Assembly: GCA_003550325.1 (NCBI GenBank)
Contig: QKWP01000037.1
Location: 357,166 to 421,165, forward strand
Source: Gigaspora rosea
Taxonomy: Eukaryota; Glomeromycota; Glomeromycetes; Diversisporales; Gigasporaceae
Length of the DNA stretch: 64,000 nt
Reading direction: 5' to 3'
The notes beneath the pieces are model-generated. The model saw nothing but the letters and a program-made list of their open reading frames with translations, did no database searches and was not told where the DNA came from. Below are positions 32,561-44,790 of this stretch, piece by piece; the first letter of the stretch is position 1, and each line of letters opens with the position of its first letter. A program made the position numbers and the translations under genes.

Positions 32561-33701
32561 ATCCAATAATCATACGGTAATTTACCCCCCACTCCCTGAT
32601 TGGGCAGCGATCTCCTATTTTTGATTGGACAAAAATTGATAATCCCAAACAAGTGCTAAAATTTGATCAAAAACACAACCATCGACGCGTACGATTCATT
32701 TCAGTTATCGTGATCCGGTTCATTATTCATGAGTGCTGACTTATATTATTAAAAAAAATAATATGTATTTGTTATAAAGATAAGTATTCGAACTTTCGAT
32801 TTTACCCCTTATTACTTACCAGATTAGGCTCTATAATATCATATACGATAAGTAATAACAATCAATAATATCACAAATTTTTCAAGAGTTGAATCTAATA
32901 AATAATAAATAAGCTTGAAAACACCTGAAGTCACATTTTTTTCTCTTGGTATTATTCTATACATTTCAGGTTCATTTCGGATTTTTATCTGTGCACTTTG
33001 TTTATTAATTTAATTTTATTTTATTTCTAAATAAATGCCTTCATACTACAGTACATATAATTTCATTTATCTTTTAATACCGTCGTTATGATTCTTGCAT
33101 ATGAGATCTTTGCTAAAGAAAAAGAACTCCCTTTGGGACTATAATAGTCCTGAAAGCAAGAATTCCAATATGGTATGATTATCATGTGATTTACGATGTA
33201 CCGAGTTATCTACATTATAATCCGAAAGTTGCTAAAAATATTTAAAAAATTGGTATGCTAAAATCAAGATATTCCATAGATAACTAAGAGTTGAAAACAT
33301 TTAATCGTATAAAATTTTGCTTCTGCTTAGGTAGAATAATGTTAGTGTTAGGGTTTGAATGTGTTTTTGTTTGATTTTATGTTACATGACTTAAATTTTG
33401 ATTTGACCAGATAGTGAAAATTTTTAAGGGGTGATGCTATGATGTTTGAATGACGTTGATCTTTTCGGAATGGTATTAAAACCAGTTAGGTTAAACCGTT
33501 AAACGAACGGATAATTTTTTTTAGGCAATTAAAAATAAACTATAGTTGAAGTTAAAATAAGTATAAATAAGGTATCTACATCACTATGTCACGCAAAATC
33601 AGAATATAAATCATCTATAGTATTAAAATTTTATTCATCTTTCACTTTTAACCAATTTTGTTTGCTAATTTTAGATCATGTAATCTCTGTTGATCTTATT
33701 A
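32561..33701. other. Non-coding stretch
   Basis: No gene seen. Confidence 0.45.
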
Positions 33702-33874
33702 AACTCCTAAAAAGGAACAGACTATAACTTTGTGCCAATCGTTCTCATTTTGAACTCCTAAAAAGGAAACAGACTATAACTTTGTGCAAACGTTCTCATT
33801 TTGAACTCCTAAAAAGGAAACAGATTATAGCTTTGTGCCAATCGTTCTCATTTTGAACTCCTAAAAAAGAAATA
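33702..33874. repeat. Tandem repeat, 51-52 bp x 3.4
   Basis: Units start AACTCCTAAAAAGGAAACAG and end CGTTCTCATTTTG, at 33702, 33753 and 33804, with a partial fourth from 33856. Units differ by only a few bases, so the array is recent. No coding content. Confidence 0.9.
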
Positions 33875-35377
33875 TCAATTATGATGCCAAGAAAAGTTTC
33901 TTACAAGATTTTAATTTAATCTATAATTCGCTAATTATTTAAAAGATAGACTTGAAAATCCACAACCTCATTTTCTCTTTGCAGCGCTCAAATTATTTTT
34001 ATACAGTACATTTTAAGTTTATATAGTACATTTAATTTTATTATTTCAATTTTCACCTCTAATTATTCTAATTAAAAAAGATGACATATTACCTTTTCTT
34101 ATTCATTTTATTTTTATTCCAATTAACTATTTATCAACATCGTCATTGATAATTTTACAATCATTTTGCCATGTGTTTATGACATATCAAATTACTATTG
34201 AGATGAAACAATTTGCCCATATATTTAAGAAATATCATAGATAAGCAGATTGTCGTTAAAAGTTAAAATTATTTAGCAGCACAAAATTTCTTTATACTGT
34301 TAGGCGCATTAAACGATTAATTGTTAAAAAAAGCTTTTTTTTCTAGGCGGTTTCAATTTTTGATTGTAAAATATAATATATAATTAAAATTAAATAAAAA
34401 CTTTTAATAAAATAATCTAAAAAAAATACGAATAAAAAAATTAATTTAAGTACGTAGTACTACTAAAGTTTTTCTGTCTGTCACATTTAAACAATTAGGA
34501 TAGCTGCGCGACGCAGTCACGCTAAAACCAGGAACGTATTAAGTATGACACTACAGATCGTTTTTGAAAATTAACATATTTTTATTTTAATTATTGCGGT
34601 TGATGCTGACTTGAGGCCATTATAAAATAAGTATGATCATATGAAATTCTAGTTTGGCAATAATAATGAATTTTTTTATTAATTCATTTTAAGAAAGTCT
34701 CAAAGTTATATGGATGAACTCTCATTCAGAAGGGTATTGTTCTCATGATTATTATTTACACACAGTCGTATGCAGTACGCATCATAATAATATAATGGCA
34801 TAGTTATGTAAAAGTATTATCATAATTAGGGTAGCTGCGCAGCGTGTGACGCGGCGCAGGATCAGCATGATCACGCGCGTTAAGTTCAAAATGTATGTTA
34901 ATATTTGTCAATAATTTGTTAAATTTACTAGAACTTTTTATTCGTATCACATTTTAAAAAGACACTGGCTCATTTAGCGCAAATAAAAATAAATTAATTA
35001 AAGGCAGACTATTAGTTTGAGTGCTTCAATTATAACATGCTTTATTTATTCTTGCTCAATCAGGTTACTATTAACACCGAGAAAACAGATTCATTCTCCA
35101 TTAATCACAGATTCGATATCAAAATATGTTACAGATTTCTAGAATATCGTAGTAACTACTATTATAAATTTTGAATGATCTAAAATGACGTAATGCGCAG
35201 GTAACCAATTAAAACATTTAAACGGACGAACTATAAATTTAGACGGAAATTTTATAATCAATAACGTCATGTTTGCATCATATCGCATAATCGACTTATG
35301 ACGTTCAGTATATGTAAAAATGTTGACTCCTTCCAAAAATGAATAAATGAAAACCATTACTTCTACTAAAAAAGGAT
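33875..35377. other. Non-coding stretch with two TAGCTGCGC repeat ends
   Basis: AATTAGG(A/G)TAGCTGCGC occurs at about 34494 and 34828, followed by GC-rich words. A similar start followed by AAAACCAGGAAC occurs at about 43368. These are probably ends of a dispersed repeat. A 72-residue minus-strand frame (35139-35357) is not recognised. Confidence 0.4.
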
Positions 35378-35575
35378 TCTGCGAAAATTAGCATAGGCCA
35401 CGCTCAAAAAACGATCCCTCACACATTTCATGTGATCGTACTGGTATATTGTAATTGTAAATCATTATTCCAACCCAAAAGGATTTTTCAAAAATCAACG
35501 TAGTGCATCAAAAAAGTTGAACGGAACCATCCCTCTCACATTTCATGTGATCGTACTGGCATTATGAATCATTTT
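35378..35575. repeat. Imperfect direct duplication (~115-bp period)
   Basis: CTCACA(C/T)TTCATGTGATCGTACTGG occurs at about 35420 and 35533, in similar surroundings (TCAAAAAA upstream in both). Confidence 0.6.
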
Positions 35576-35585
35576 TTAATAAAAG

Positions 35586-35721
35586 AACAGGGTGAAACCT
35601 GAGTTGCGAAATAGTGAAATCCGCTTTGTAGATCGGGTTAGGGTGAAATAAAAGCGGATTTCTTCCTCACGTGATGATAATAGCAGGTTTCACTATTTAC
35701 AACTCAGGTTTCACCCTGTCG
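35586..35721. mobile_element. 136-bp MITE with 11-bp target duplication
   Basis: Inverted arms of about 35 bp: ACAGGGTGAAACCTGAGTTG on the left, the same inverted on the right, continuing (C/T)GAAATAGTGAAA. A perfect TTTAATAAAAG flanks both sides (35575-35585, 35722-35732). A 9-11 bp duplication fits MULE-type elements, and the tiny size means it is non-autonomous. Confidence 0.75.
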
Positions 35722-35827
35722 TTTAATAAAAGTTGGCTAAAATTTAAAACCGATTTTACTTTAAATGGCAAACCATTGATCGTAATTATGAAGTATTACA
35801 AATGACATCAGATTATCACTTCATCAA

Positions 35828-35884
35828 AGTAAATGATTGGCTTACATGTGCCGCGCAGCGGCACATGTAAGCCAATCATTTACT
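35828..35884. repeat. 57-bp near-perfect palindrome
   Basis: Two 27-bp arms, fully complementary, with a 3-base centre GCA. The core GTGCCGCGCAGCGGCAC is G+C-rich in an A+T-rich setting. It would form a stable hairpin or cruciform. Confidence 0.9.
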
Positions 35885-36699
35885 AAGGAAGAACGAATTT
35901 TATAAATTTCTAATTTTAGAGGGAGGTTAAAGCGAGGTGAAATTTAGTTAGGAGGTTTATATATTTATATCAAGAATGCAGCATGTAGATCATGTATTAA
36001 CTTATATGTTACATAAAACAGGGAATGACCATGAGAAAAAAATGTATACCAATCAGCTTTAAGATTTTGCTTCCATTTCAGATGCCAGTAAAACCATACA
36101 CTTACGTTCCTGGTATTTGATTGGTCGAATTTGGGTACCGCGATCAGGATGATCAGTTGATCTACATCAGGTGATCTACATGCGCCGCCCCTGCTATATA
36201 CTTCGATTAGCACACAATCAAGTCCTCTTCGTGTTCATGACCATCATGTAATACATGTGTACCCATGATAGTACGAACAATCTAATCTTACCACGTTCCT
36301 ACAAACTGCACCACCATTTACTGCGTTCAGATTGGATCAAATGTTCATAATTAATAAATCAACGTTAATAGTTAAGATTTTTATGTCTATAATTTTTTTT
36401 TTTTGTATAATTACTATAGCACGGACGTAAGGACGTGCCTAACTACTAGTTTTATTTTATTATCATTAAATATTCACGAACATATACCTTAAACGTCAAA
36501 TTCGTTTACTCGCTCATACTTACCACAGTACATGTCATATCAATATTCTCACAATCTTTTATTTCATCAAATGAACAATATAACAATATAATTGGTAAAA
36601 ATGTACAGGACACTCATGACGGATGATAATTTTATTATAAGAATGATTTACGATAATACTTTCTTATAAACGGTAAACAATATATAGTCACAATCAATC
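35885..36699. other. Non-coding stretch
   Basis: No convincing gene. An 82-residue minus-strand frame (35965-36213) has no known motif. GCACGGACGTAAGGACGTGC near 36419 is a short imperfect palindrome. Confidence 0.4.
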
Positions 36700-37389
36700 A
36701 TTATTCTATAGTAGTGTAAGCATTCGACGTGTAATGCCAACTTTTATTAACTGTTGGACGAATTGCTCTTTTATCTCATCAGCCATCCAAAGATTATCTT
36801 GGCATACCAAGAGAAGAATACTCGAATTATTTATGCTTCTTCAAGGGACGAATGGAAATGAAGCATCTAAATATTACCCCACAAAGAAATCGTACGATAG
36901 AAAGACAATTGAAATCGAAGCATTCAATTATTTAACTTACAATACTTGGCATATAGAGAATTGTATGATAGGTCTTGTACGGAAGGAAGTTAACCCAACA
37001 ATTGAGTAGTATAATTTATTTATATAGATCGAACATGTATATAAGTCCGATGTAATTGTCTTTAGTATCGTTAGGCTATCTGAGTGATTCCTCCTTTATA
37101 ATAATGTCTTCTGAGTGGATTCTTTATATATCGTATCGAATGATTATTGCATATGAATTTTATTGAATTGCTTTATTTGAATTGTGAATTATTGATACAT
37201 TGTTTTGTTATTTGACGTATTGCATATTCATATCTTTATTATTATTATAAACCTTATCCTTTTGCCTGAATTAACTTTTATTCCTTAAAACCCGATTTCA
37301 TTAAAGTCCTATCTAAATTACCTTAACCCGTTTACTATCCTGATATTTCTTCGGCGATAGTCTGGTGCTCTCCCAAATTGATAGTAACA
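36700..37389 (+). repeat. Solo LTR related to the 8.4-11.2 kb element
   Basis: From about 36960 the sequence follows the minus-strand reading of the LTR at 8367-9253 (shared ATCTGAGTGA(A)TTCCTCC, TTTATAATAA, GTCTTCTG, TATATATCGTATC, GTTTACTATCC), and it ends GATAGTAACA at 37389. A TATA-like TATATAAG is at about 37035. The 5' border is not determined and no target duplication was found. A 91-residue open frame at 36734-37009 lies inside and is regarded as chance. Confidence 0.6.
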
Positions 37390-39624
37390 CCGGCTATGTA
37401 CACGCATGGTTGCAAAATGGCAGGATTAAGTGGAATAGGTGGCTCGGGTGCGAATTTGTATCTTACTGGAGCTACCGTTGTCTGCCTTAACTTCCGTGCA
37501 TTTTATACCTATAATGAATTTTTTTTTTTATATTAGTTTCATGTGAAATGTCCCTATTAAGCAATTGATTAATCACTTATCTTCACCCTCCGCCTTCCTC
37601 AATTTGGATGGTGATTGAACCGGTTTTTCCTCGCTGGGGCTAGCTCCCTTTTCGATCTGTTGATCTTGAATGAATGAAGTTTTAAAATAAAATTCTTGAG
37701 AAAAAAATAGAATACAGGACATATAAATTTATGAATATACTTAGTCTTTTTACGATATGCACACATATGAACGAATATTATATAAGTGCATCGCAGAGCA
37801 AAAATGCTATCCTGATTATATAATAATCGGACCATCATCATGAAAAAGGATTATTTGGCACCGTTATCCCCCAACTCTGCCTTATTATGAGGATGATTTA
37901 CGAATTTTTAATTCTGAAGCCCCTTAATTATGGATTTTTGATTATTTTTAGTTTAACAATGATTTTACTTTTTTCTTTATTCGGGAATTTCATAGTCCAA
38001 ATTTAAAAAATAATAATGGCGTTAATCAAAAATAGCACACATGAATTGATTACATTTTAATTCATACCTCAAATATCGTATCAATTTTCTACCCGATAAG
38101 GTAAGGCGATTCTTTTCTGTTTTGGTAATGAAGTTATGCAATATTTCATTTATGCAATTTTAGTATCACGAATTTACTAATCATCATTTGTAATTTTTTT
38201 TTTATTATTATATATACAACTGTCATTCGATAAGTGAAAAAATTTGAGCGCGCTTGAGCTTGAGCTTGCGCTTGCGTTTGAGCAGCTCAATGCACTGCTC
38301 TTGATCAAGCGCTAGAGAAAGAGATAGAGTATCACCTACAATTGGTTGAAATTCGTGAAACCAAAAATTACCTATTTAAACAAAAATAAATTACCAAAAA
38401 ATGTCGTCAAAGCAGTCAAAAGCAACCAGAAAAGTAATTCAAAGTAGCACAAAGCGCTAACAACTATTTCTAAGCGCTAACTAATTAGTTAATTAGTTAT
38501 TATTAATTAAAAATAATCTAAAATAATTTGCACACTGATCGACATAAATCTGCACGCTGATTGGTCTTTTATTCTTGATTTGATTGGATAGCTCAGAACA
38601 CGTGAATATTATATCATTTTAAGATAATCTATACCACCTAAAGCAAAGTTCACCATTTGAACATTTTTGATTGGCAATCTTCAGAAACGTGACGAATGTG
38701 TGGGAATTTTATTTTACATACGATCCGTGTATTAATAATGACAACAGAATTGAACTTACCAACTTTTGTCTACATTTATTAAAACATTATAAAATTACCC
38801 CGCTGTCATTTAACTAACCATTTACATAAGTGCATAACTCATGATTTCAAGCAGGTTCTGTCCAATTTTGATGGTCACTAGCATTTTTAGTAATAATTTT
38901 TATTTATACCAATTATAGCATATTTCATTTGTCGTGCTTATATGAAAATACTATTGCTAAAGTGTAAGAAGTTTATTGAAATATATCAAAATCTTGAAAT
39001 ATAATAATTACTAGCCATTACGAGTGTGTCCGTTCTTGATTATTTTTGAGATCTATATTCTTAAATTATGTCGAATTACAGCGATAGTATGAACTGCTGC
39101 AGATCACATGTTATGGGAATTTACTATATTTTCTGGATTTCTCAAAATAAATTAGAACATGAATGCATGTAAATTTACCTAATTTCCACCCATTTGTGTG
39201 TGATCTGTTCTTAAATTGTAATTTGATCATTTGCGTAATTAATGTCATAACAAGATCATCATTATTTGTAATCGATCTGTGAATTAATAATCAATGTGAA
39301 AATTGAAACGTGTATACAGCAGCAACGATCAGTCATCTATAATTTTCAAGAATTGACTTTTGTTCATTATGCACACTTTGTAGATATTAGATTAACTGAG
39401 ATATGGATAATGTTAGTAGCATGCGTTGGTGAGTCACGTACTATGTACCATCAGAATAGTAAGGTTTGTAGCAGAAGTTTTTATCTGCCTGCTATGTTTG
39501 CAAATTGAAAATTGCACCTGCATAATTTAGATATTGCATACATAACTGCTGTAAATAAATTAAAAAAAACAGTAACAGCAAATTGTAATATGTACTGTAT
39601 CATTTTTTTTATTATTTAATCAAA
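37390..39624. other. Non-coding stretch with a hexamer repeat
   Basis: A GAGCTT/GCGCTT hexamer run at 38246-38288 is followed by an inverted partial copy (GAGCAGCTC, GATCAAGCGC). No gene recognised. Confidence 0.45.
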
Positions 39625-42452
39625 GATGTCCAACAAAAATTTGACTATGGCTTCAACAAACTAAATTTCTCTGATTTTCATAAATTGGCAGATACAGATG
39701 ATCTAGTCAGAATTTTCTAGCTTAGTTATATTATGAATATGGAATTTGAGTTGAAAAGAATAACAACAAAGTATTCATACATTATCAAAATCAGCAGACA
39801 TGAATAATTCTAACAGAATGTATCAAGTTGGTTATTGTTATAATTTAGGAATTGGCGTCGAAATCGATATGTTTACATATTATCTGAAATTTGCTTGGGC
39901 TGATAATTCTATAGGAATTTGGAAAACTGCTGTTTGTTACCTTTATGGAATTGGTATTGAGAAAGATGAAGATAAATTTTGGGAATGGTATAAAAAGTAA
40001 GTTAATTTTTAATTTTTTTTAATATTTTGTTATTAGGGAATAAAAATAAAGTGCACTCATCCATCAATCTAAATCAGTGATTTAAGTTTATAAATATTTA
40101 TTTATTGTTGGTTATTTTAGCCCGTGAGTATAAAGTATTTAATTATTTTTAGAAATAACAAGAAAAAACATAAATAAAATTATTTACCATTACATTTAAA
40201 TTCTTTCATTCGCATTAATCGCCCACCTTATTTAGCAAATAAGTATAAAGAACATGTTTATCAATAGAATTAAAAACAGCAGAACAAGTTCACAAATCAA
40301 GATCATAAGTACTTATTTACCATTACGCTTAAATTCGTGAGTATAAAGAACATTTGTTTATCAATGGAATTAAAAATAGCAAACAAACAAGTTCGATAAC
40401 AATATCATAAGTACTTATTAACCATTACGTTTAAATTCATTTCATTCGCATTAATTTAGTTTGTGAGTATAAAGAACATTTATTAATCAATGGAATTAAA
40501 AACAACAAAACAAGTTCACAAAACAAGATCTGAAATACTAATTTACAATTATGTTAAATTCATTTTGTTCGCATTAATCACCTCATTCAGCATGTGAGTA
40601 TAAAGAACATTTATTAATCAATGAAATTAAAAACAGCAAAACAAGTTCACAAAACAAGGTCATAAATACTTACTTATTTGCCATACGTTTAAATTCATTT
40701 CATTCACATTAATATAGCCCATAAGTATAAAGAACAATTTATTAATCAATGGAATTAAAAACTGTAAAAAAGTTCACAAAACAAGAACATAAATACTACT
40801 TATTTACCATTATGCACAAATCATTCCATTCGCAATATTTTAGTTATTGAGTATAAAAAAATTTATTAATCAATGGAAATAAAAACAGCAAAACAAGTTC
40901 ACAAAACAAGATCATAAATACTTACTTATTACTCTTACGTTTAAATTCATTTCATTCGCATTAATTTAGCCTGTAAGTATAAAGAACGTTTATTAATTAA
41001 TAGAAATAAAAACAGCAAAACAAGTTCACAAAACAAGATCATAAAAACTTATTATTTATCATACACACAAATTATTTCATTCGCAATAATTTAGTGAGAA
41101 TAAAGTACATTTATTAATCAATGGAATTAAAAACAGCAAAACAAGTTCACAAAAAAGATCATAAATACTTATTTATCATTATTACGTTTAAATTCATTTC
41201 ATTTGCATTAATTTAGTTGGTAAGTATAAAATTATTTATTTACATTTGATATAAAATTAAATTGCAGATGCAAAATAAAACATATATTATATAGACAAGC
41301 CAAATAAGAAAAATGTGCACATTGTAATGAAGATAATGCTTCTGGAGCATGGAGTCTATCATGCGACCCTGACATAACAACAAGGTGGACAATTGGAAAT
41401 AAAGATATTGATGATTTCATGAAAGAATTCCAACTTAGAGCCTGGAGTTATGAAAACACAATTGAATAGATTCCATTTGATAAATTATCTGATATTAAAG
41501 AAATTGGTAAAGGTGAATTTGGTTCTGTATATTCAACAACCTGGTTGGATGGCATACAAAAAGTTGATGATGAAAACTACATTTACCAAAGTGCACGTGA
41601 ACCATTCTGCATCATTGCACTCAAGATGTTGACCAGTTCAAAGAAAACAATTGTAATTTTTTAAAAGAAGTTAATTTATTGCTTTGATAATTTATTAATT
41701 TTATTAATAGTAGTTTATTGAACTAATACATTGTTTAAACCTTAAGTTTAAAAGTCTTATGAAGTGTACATTAAATTATATAATGCTCACAATATATGGA
41801 ATAACTCAGAATACAAAAATAAATGAATGTTTGATGGTATCAGTATGCTAATAATGGGAGTCCTCATAAATATTTAAGAAAAAATTTTAATACACTTACA
41901 TGGCAGACCAAATTGCAGATACTTAAAGATATTTCAGATAATGTTCACAGATGTGCATACATTCGTGCTGATTTTCATAGTGGTAATATTTTGCAAGACC
42001 AACAATCTTATATCACAGATCTAAGATTGTCTAAAAAGAAAGATGATAATGCTTCAGAAAGCGAAATTTATAGTGTAATGCCCTATGTTCTTCCTGAAGT
42101 CTTAACAGGAAAACAGCAGTTTACACAAGCAGCAGATATTAATGGTTTGGTATTATTATGGCAGAAATATTAAATGGACAAAGACCTTTTGATGGTTATA
42201 AATCTGACCTAAAACTTACAGTCAAAATTTGCAAAGGATTACGACCAGAATTTGCACCTGAATTTGCACCTGGAACTCCTAAATGTTATATTGAATTGGC
42301 TAAGAATACATGAATTCTGATCCACAAGAATGTCCTGATGCTTGGAATGTTCATAAAACAATAGATAATTGGTTTAAGAAGATAACTAGATTAATTAAAA
42401 CAATCCTCAAAAATTTTACTGAAAAATCACAATACAAATACGAATAATAAGC
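39625..42452 (+). pseudogene. Sel1-repeat plus TKL-like kinase pseudogene with giant intron
   Basis: Upstream part (39800-39996) has Sel1-type repeats (GYCYNLGIGVE, AVCYLYGIGIEKDEDKF). A GT at 39997 (GTAAGTTAAT) and an AG at 41267 bound a 1271-bp intron. After it come a CxxC-type zinc-like stretch (CAHCNEDNA), GNKDIDDFMKEFQL, a glycine loop GKGEFGSVY, ALKML (ATP lysine), ADFHSGNIL (catalytic loop, H-A-D for H-R-D) and ITDLRLSKK (DLR for DFG/DLG, so the Mg site is damaged), then VLPEVL and a C-lobe end to about 42450. A stop at about 41467 and frameshifts near 41625, 41700-41860 and 42160 kill it. Short stops also break the first 150 bp. Confidence 0.8.
40126..41231 (+). repeat. Minisatellite, ~126 bp x 9, inside the pseudogene intron
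   Basis: The word (G/A)AGTATAAAG marks unit starts at 40126, 40241, 40339, 40465, 40596, 40723, 40849, 40975, 41096 and 41222. Each unit then has TTATTAATCAATGGAATTAA, AACAGCAAAACAAGTTCAC, ACTTATTTACCATTACG and TTCATTTCATTCGCATTAA. It makes up nearly the whole intron. Confidence 0.9.
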
Positions 42453-42802
42453 TTTAGCAATCAAAGTTTTAAGATTACAACAAACTAGCTAAACAATTTT
42501 CCGCCAATTAAAAATTTATCTGACATATATATATACATATATATAACTTATACTTTAATACACTCTTAAATATAAAATCCTAAAAGACTTGAATGCAATT
42601 AATAAAATACGTACAAATCAACTTGATAATTCCAAATAACTACTAACATTCAAGCTACTTATACCTAATTAATTAATCACATAACCAAACAAAAAAAACA
42701 ACATATTTTCTCTAAACAAAACACAGTTTAATTATATACATATAGATTACACAAACAACAAAACTTCAGTAAGTCAGTTTTTTTTCCTCTTTTTTTTTTT
42801 TT
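42453..42802. other. Non-coding stretch
   Basis: No gene seen; A+T-rich 3' flank of the kinase pseudogene. Confidence 0.45.
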
Positions 42803-43160
42803 ACTGCAAATTAATAGAATTATGTTCACATCTTAAATTAGACCACGCAAAGTTGGTTTTTTGTTTTGCAATACATCAGAATCTGAAGACTTCGATTAGT
42901 TGGTCAGATTTTCTTTTTTTTACTTTAAATTAATAGAAAAATACTAAGACTAGGCCATACGAAGTTGATTTTTCGTTTTGCATTACATAGAATCTAAAAA
43001 CTTCAATCAGTCAAATTTCTTTTTTTTTACTTTAAATTAATAAAATAATCGCATCTATAATTTGGCCACACAAAGTTGACTTTTCGTTTTACACTACATA
43101 GAATCTGAAAATTCAGGTGATCAGATTTTTTTATTTTTTTTATTTTTTTGTTTTCTTTTA
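42803..43160. repeat. Tandem repeat, ~108-118 bp x 3
   Basis: Units start AC(T)GCAAATTAATAG / ACTTTAAATTAATA at about 42803, 42921 and 43029. They share GGCCA(T/C)ACGAAGTTGATTTTTCG-like and ACATAGAATCT words and each ends in a T-tract. A partial fourth unit starts near 43167. Confidence 0.8.
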
Positions 43161-43857
43161 CTTAGCTGTAAATTAATAGATTACTAAAATAGTAAGCTCT
43201 GAGATAGAATTTTTTACGTGAAAATCATGATACTTCCAATACTAAACACCGTGTGTACTAATTAATATGTAAGCTCTGTAATAGAATTCTTTATAATAAA
43301 TTATGATAGAAATCACAATAAACTAAATTAACCATATCTACCTTAACTACATATAATAATAAGTAGCTGTGCGACATTGTCACGCAAAACCAGGAACATG
43401 AGAACAGCATTGTATTAGAAAATATATATTAATTGTGACATAATATCTAGAATGTAAGTTTACTAAAGGCTTATTAAAATCTGGTTTAAATATACATAGT
43501 ACTATAGTTATATTTTTGTTTTTTTTTTAAGAGCGAACTGGCCTAAAAAAGAAACAATTACTTAAATTTTTTGCAAAATAGTAAATACGCAAATAATATT
43601 TTTACAAAAGTTAAGTTACAAAATAATGAATACAATTTTTATAGTATTTATACAAAATATTAGTCAAATATATTGCAAAATGATGAATATGCAATTTACT
43701 GTATAGCGCTGCCAATAGTACCCCCTGATAAAGTACCCTCTCATATAGTACCAGGATGCTATTCGACTATAAATGCCAATGATTTTTGAATAATACCCCA
43801 TATAGGCCTTATTATTAAACGTCTGCTACTTATAGTATTTTATTCTTATATAGTACC
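43161..43857. other. Non-coding stretch with TAGTACC repeats
   Basis: TAGTACC-type words recur from about 43715 on both sides of the MITE at 43858. The segment 43715-43850 resembles 44111-44190, a diverged direct duplication. No gene seen. Confidence 0.45.
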
Positions 43858-44110
43858 TAGTGATGTGCTATTTATATGATATCTGAATTTTTTTAGTGTA
43901 CAGTACGTACAGTACAGTACATACAGTTGTATAGTGTGTATAGCATATGCAATCTGTATAGTATGTGTATGATATATAAGGTATCTATATACAAAATTTT
44001 GCGAGGAATAATTTACTTAGAAAATAAAAGTCGGTTTCATAAGTAAAACGTTGATTCTGGAAAATTATAAACTTTTTTTTGCGTACTGTACCATACGCGG
44101 CACATCACTA
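43858..44110. mobile_element. 253-bp hAT MITE
   Basis: Ends TAGTGATGTGC and, inverted, TAGTGATGTGC, with a perfect 8-bp flanking duplication ATAGTACC (43850-43857, 44111-44118). Next to the ends are GTACAGTACGTAC and, inverted, GGTACAGTACGC. Non-coding. Confidence 0.85.
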
Positions 44111-44206
44111 ATAGTACCCCTCCTTACACAGTACCCAGGATACTATTCAAGTCAGTTGAGGGGGCTTCTTGAATAAGACCAAGGTCTTATAGGCAGTGTT
44201 ATATGG

Positions 44207-44608
44207 TGTCATGATCATTTGGGAGAGCTTGATGAAATTGTGCCGGTTTAGTTTGATCGTGAACAAAAGTAAGTGGTTTAAAACAATAAACTAATACACA
44301 TAGTTTCAGGGTATAAGGTTTATCTTTATTAAAATAAATCAATACATCGGAATATCACAATAATACTAAAACTATATACATTCGTTAACTACTCGACAAC
44401 TATCTGCCTCTTTCTCCTCCTAATCAGAAACTAAACCTTTATATACTTTCAATTCGTATGTGGCTTTAGTTCTTCGATTGGGAGATTTAATCTGTTGTTT
44501 GGAACCTCGATTTCCTGTTTGGAGATTCGATCTCCTGATTGGAGACTTGATCTTCCGTTTGGAGACTTGATCTCCCGTTTGGAGATCTAATCACCCAACC
44601 ATGCCACA
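44207..44608 (-). repeat. Solo LTR, about 400 bp
   Basis: Begins TGTCATGATCATTTGGGAGA and ends ATGCCACA. The first 20-odd bases resemble the ends of the LTRs at 8367 and 37389 (TTTGGGAGAGC in the latter, inverted). On the minus strand TATATAAAGG lies near 44435. No flanking duplication seen, so the exact ends are provisional. Confidence 0.5.
44477..44597. repeat. Tandem repeat, 20 bp x 6, in the LTR
   Basis: Five units of exactly 20 bp from 44498 (for example TTTGGAGACTTGATCTCCCG), plus a 21-bp first unit at 44477. Most units contain a near-palindrome GGAGA..TGATCTCC. On the minus strand the array lies upstream of the TATA-like box, where U3 control repeats are expected. Confidence 0.85.
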
Positions 44609-44689
44609 ACTATACCAAAATAAGAAATACACAATAAAAATTAATACTAACAAAAAAATAATTAAATTGAGCATAACAACGGTATAGGG

Positions 44690-44790
44690 CTGTTAATCGA
44701 TCGGTCCGGACTGACAGTTCTTTGGTTCGTCTAGGGACCGGGCCGGTCTAGTTCTTTTTAGGACAGACCAAAAGGACCGTCGGTCCTAAC
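44690..44790. mobile_element. GGTCC-rich hAT MITE fragment
   Basis: Starts TAGGGCTGTTAATCGATCGG, followed by several GGTCC/GGACC words as in the complete MITE at 47639. A matching right end was not found. Confidence 0.4.

Noticed and set aside
33702-33874. Regular repeats resembling a CRISPR array
   Set aside because: The whole 51-52 bp unit is repeated with no unique spacers, there are no cas genes, and the setting is eukaryotic.
36734-37009. 91-residue plus-strand open frame
   Set aside because: It falls within an LTR homologous to 8367-9253, and the related LTRs do not keep the frame open.
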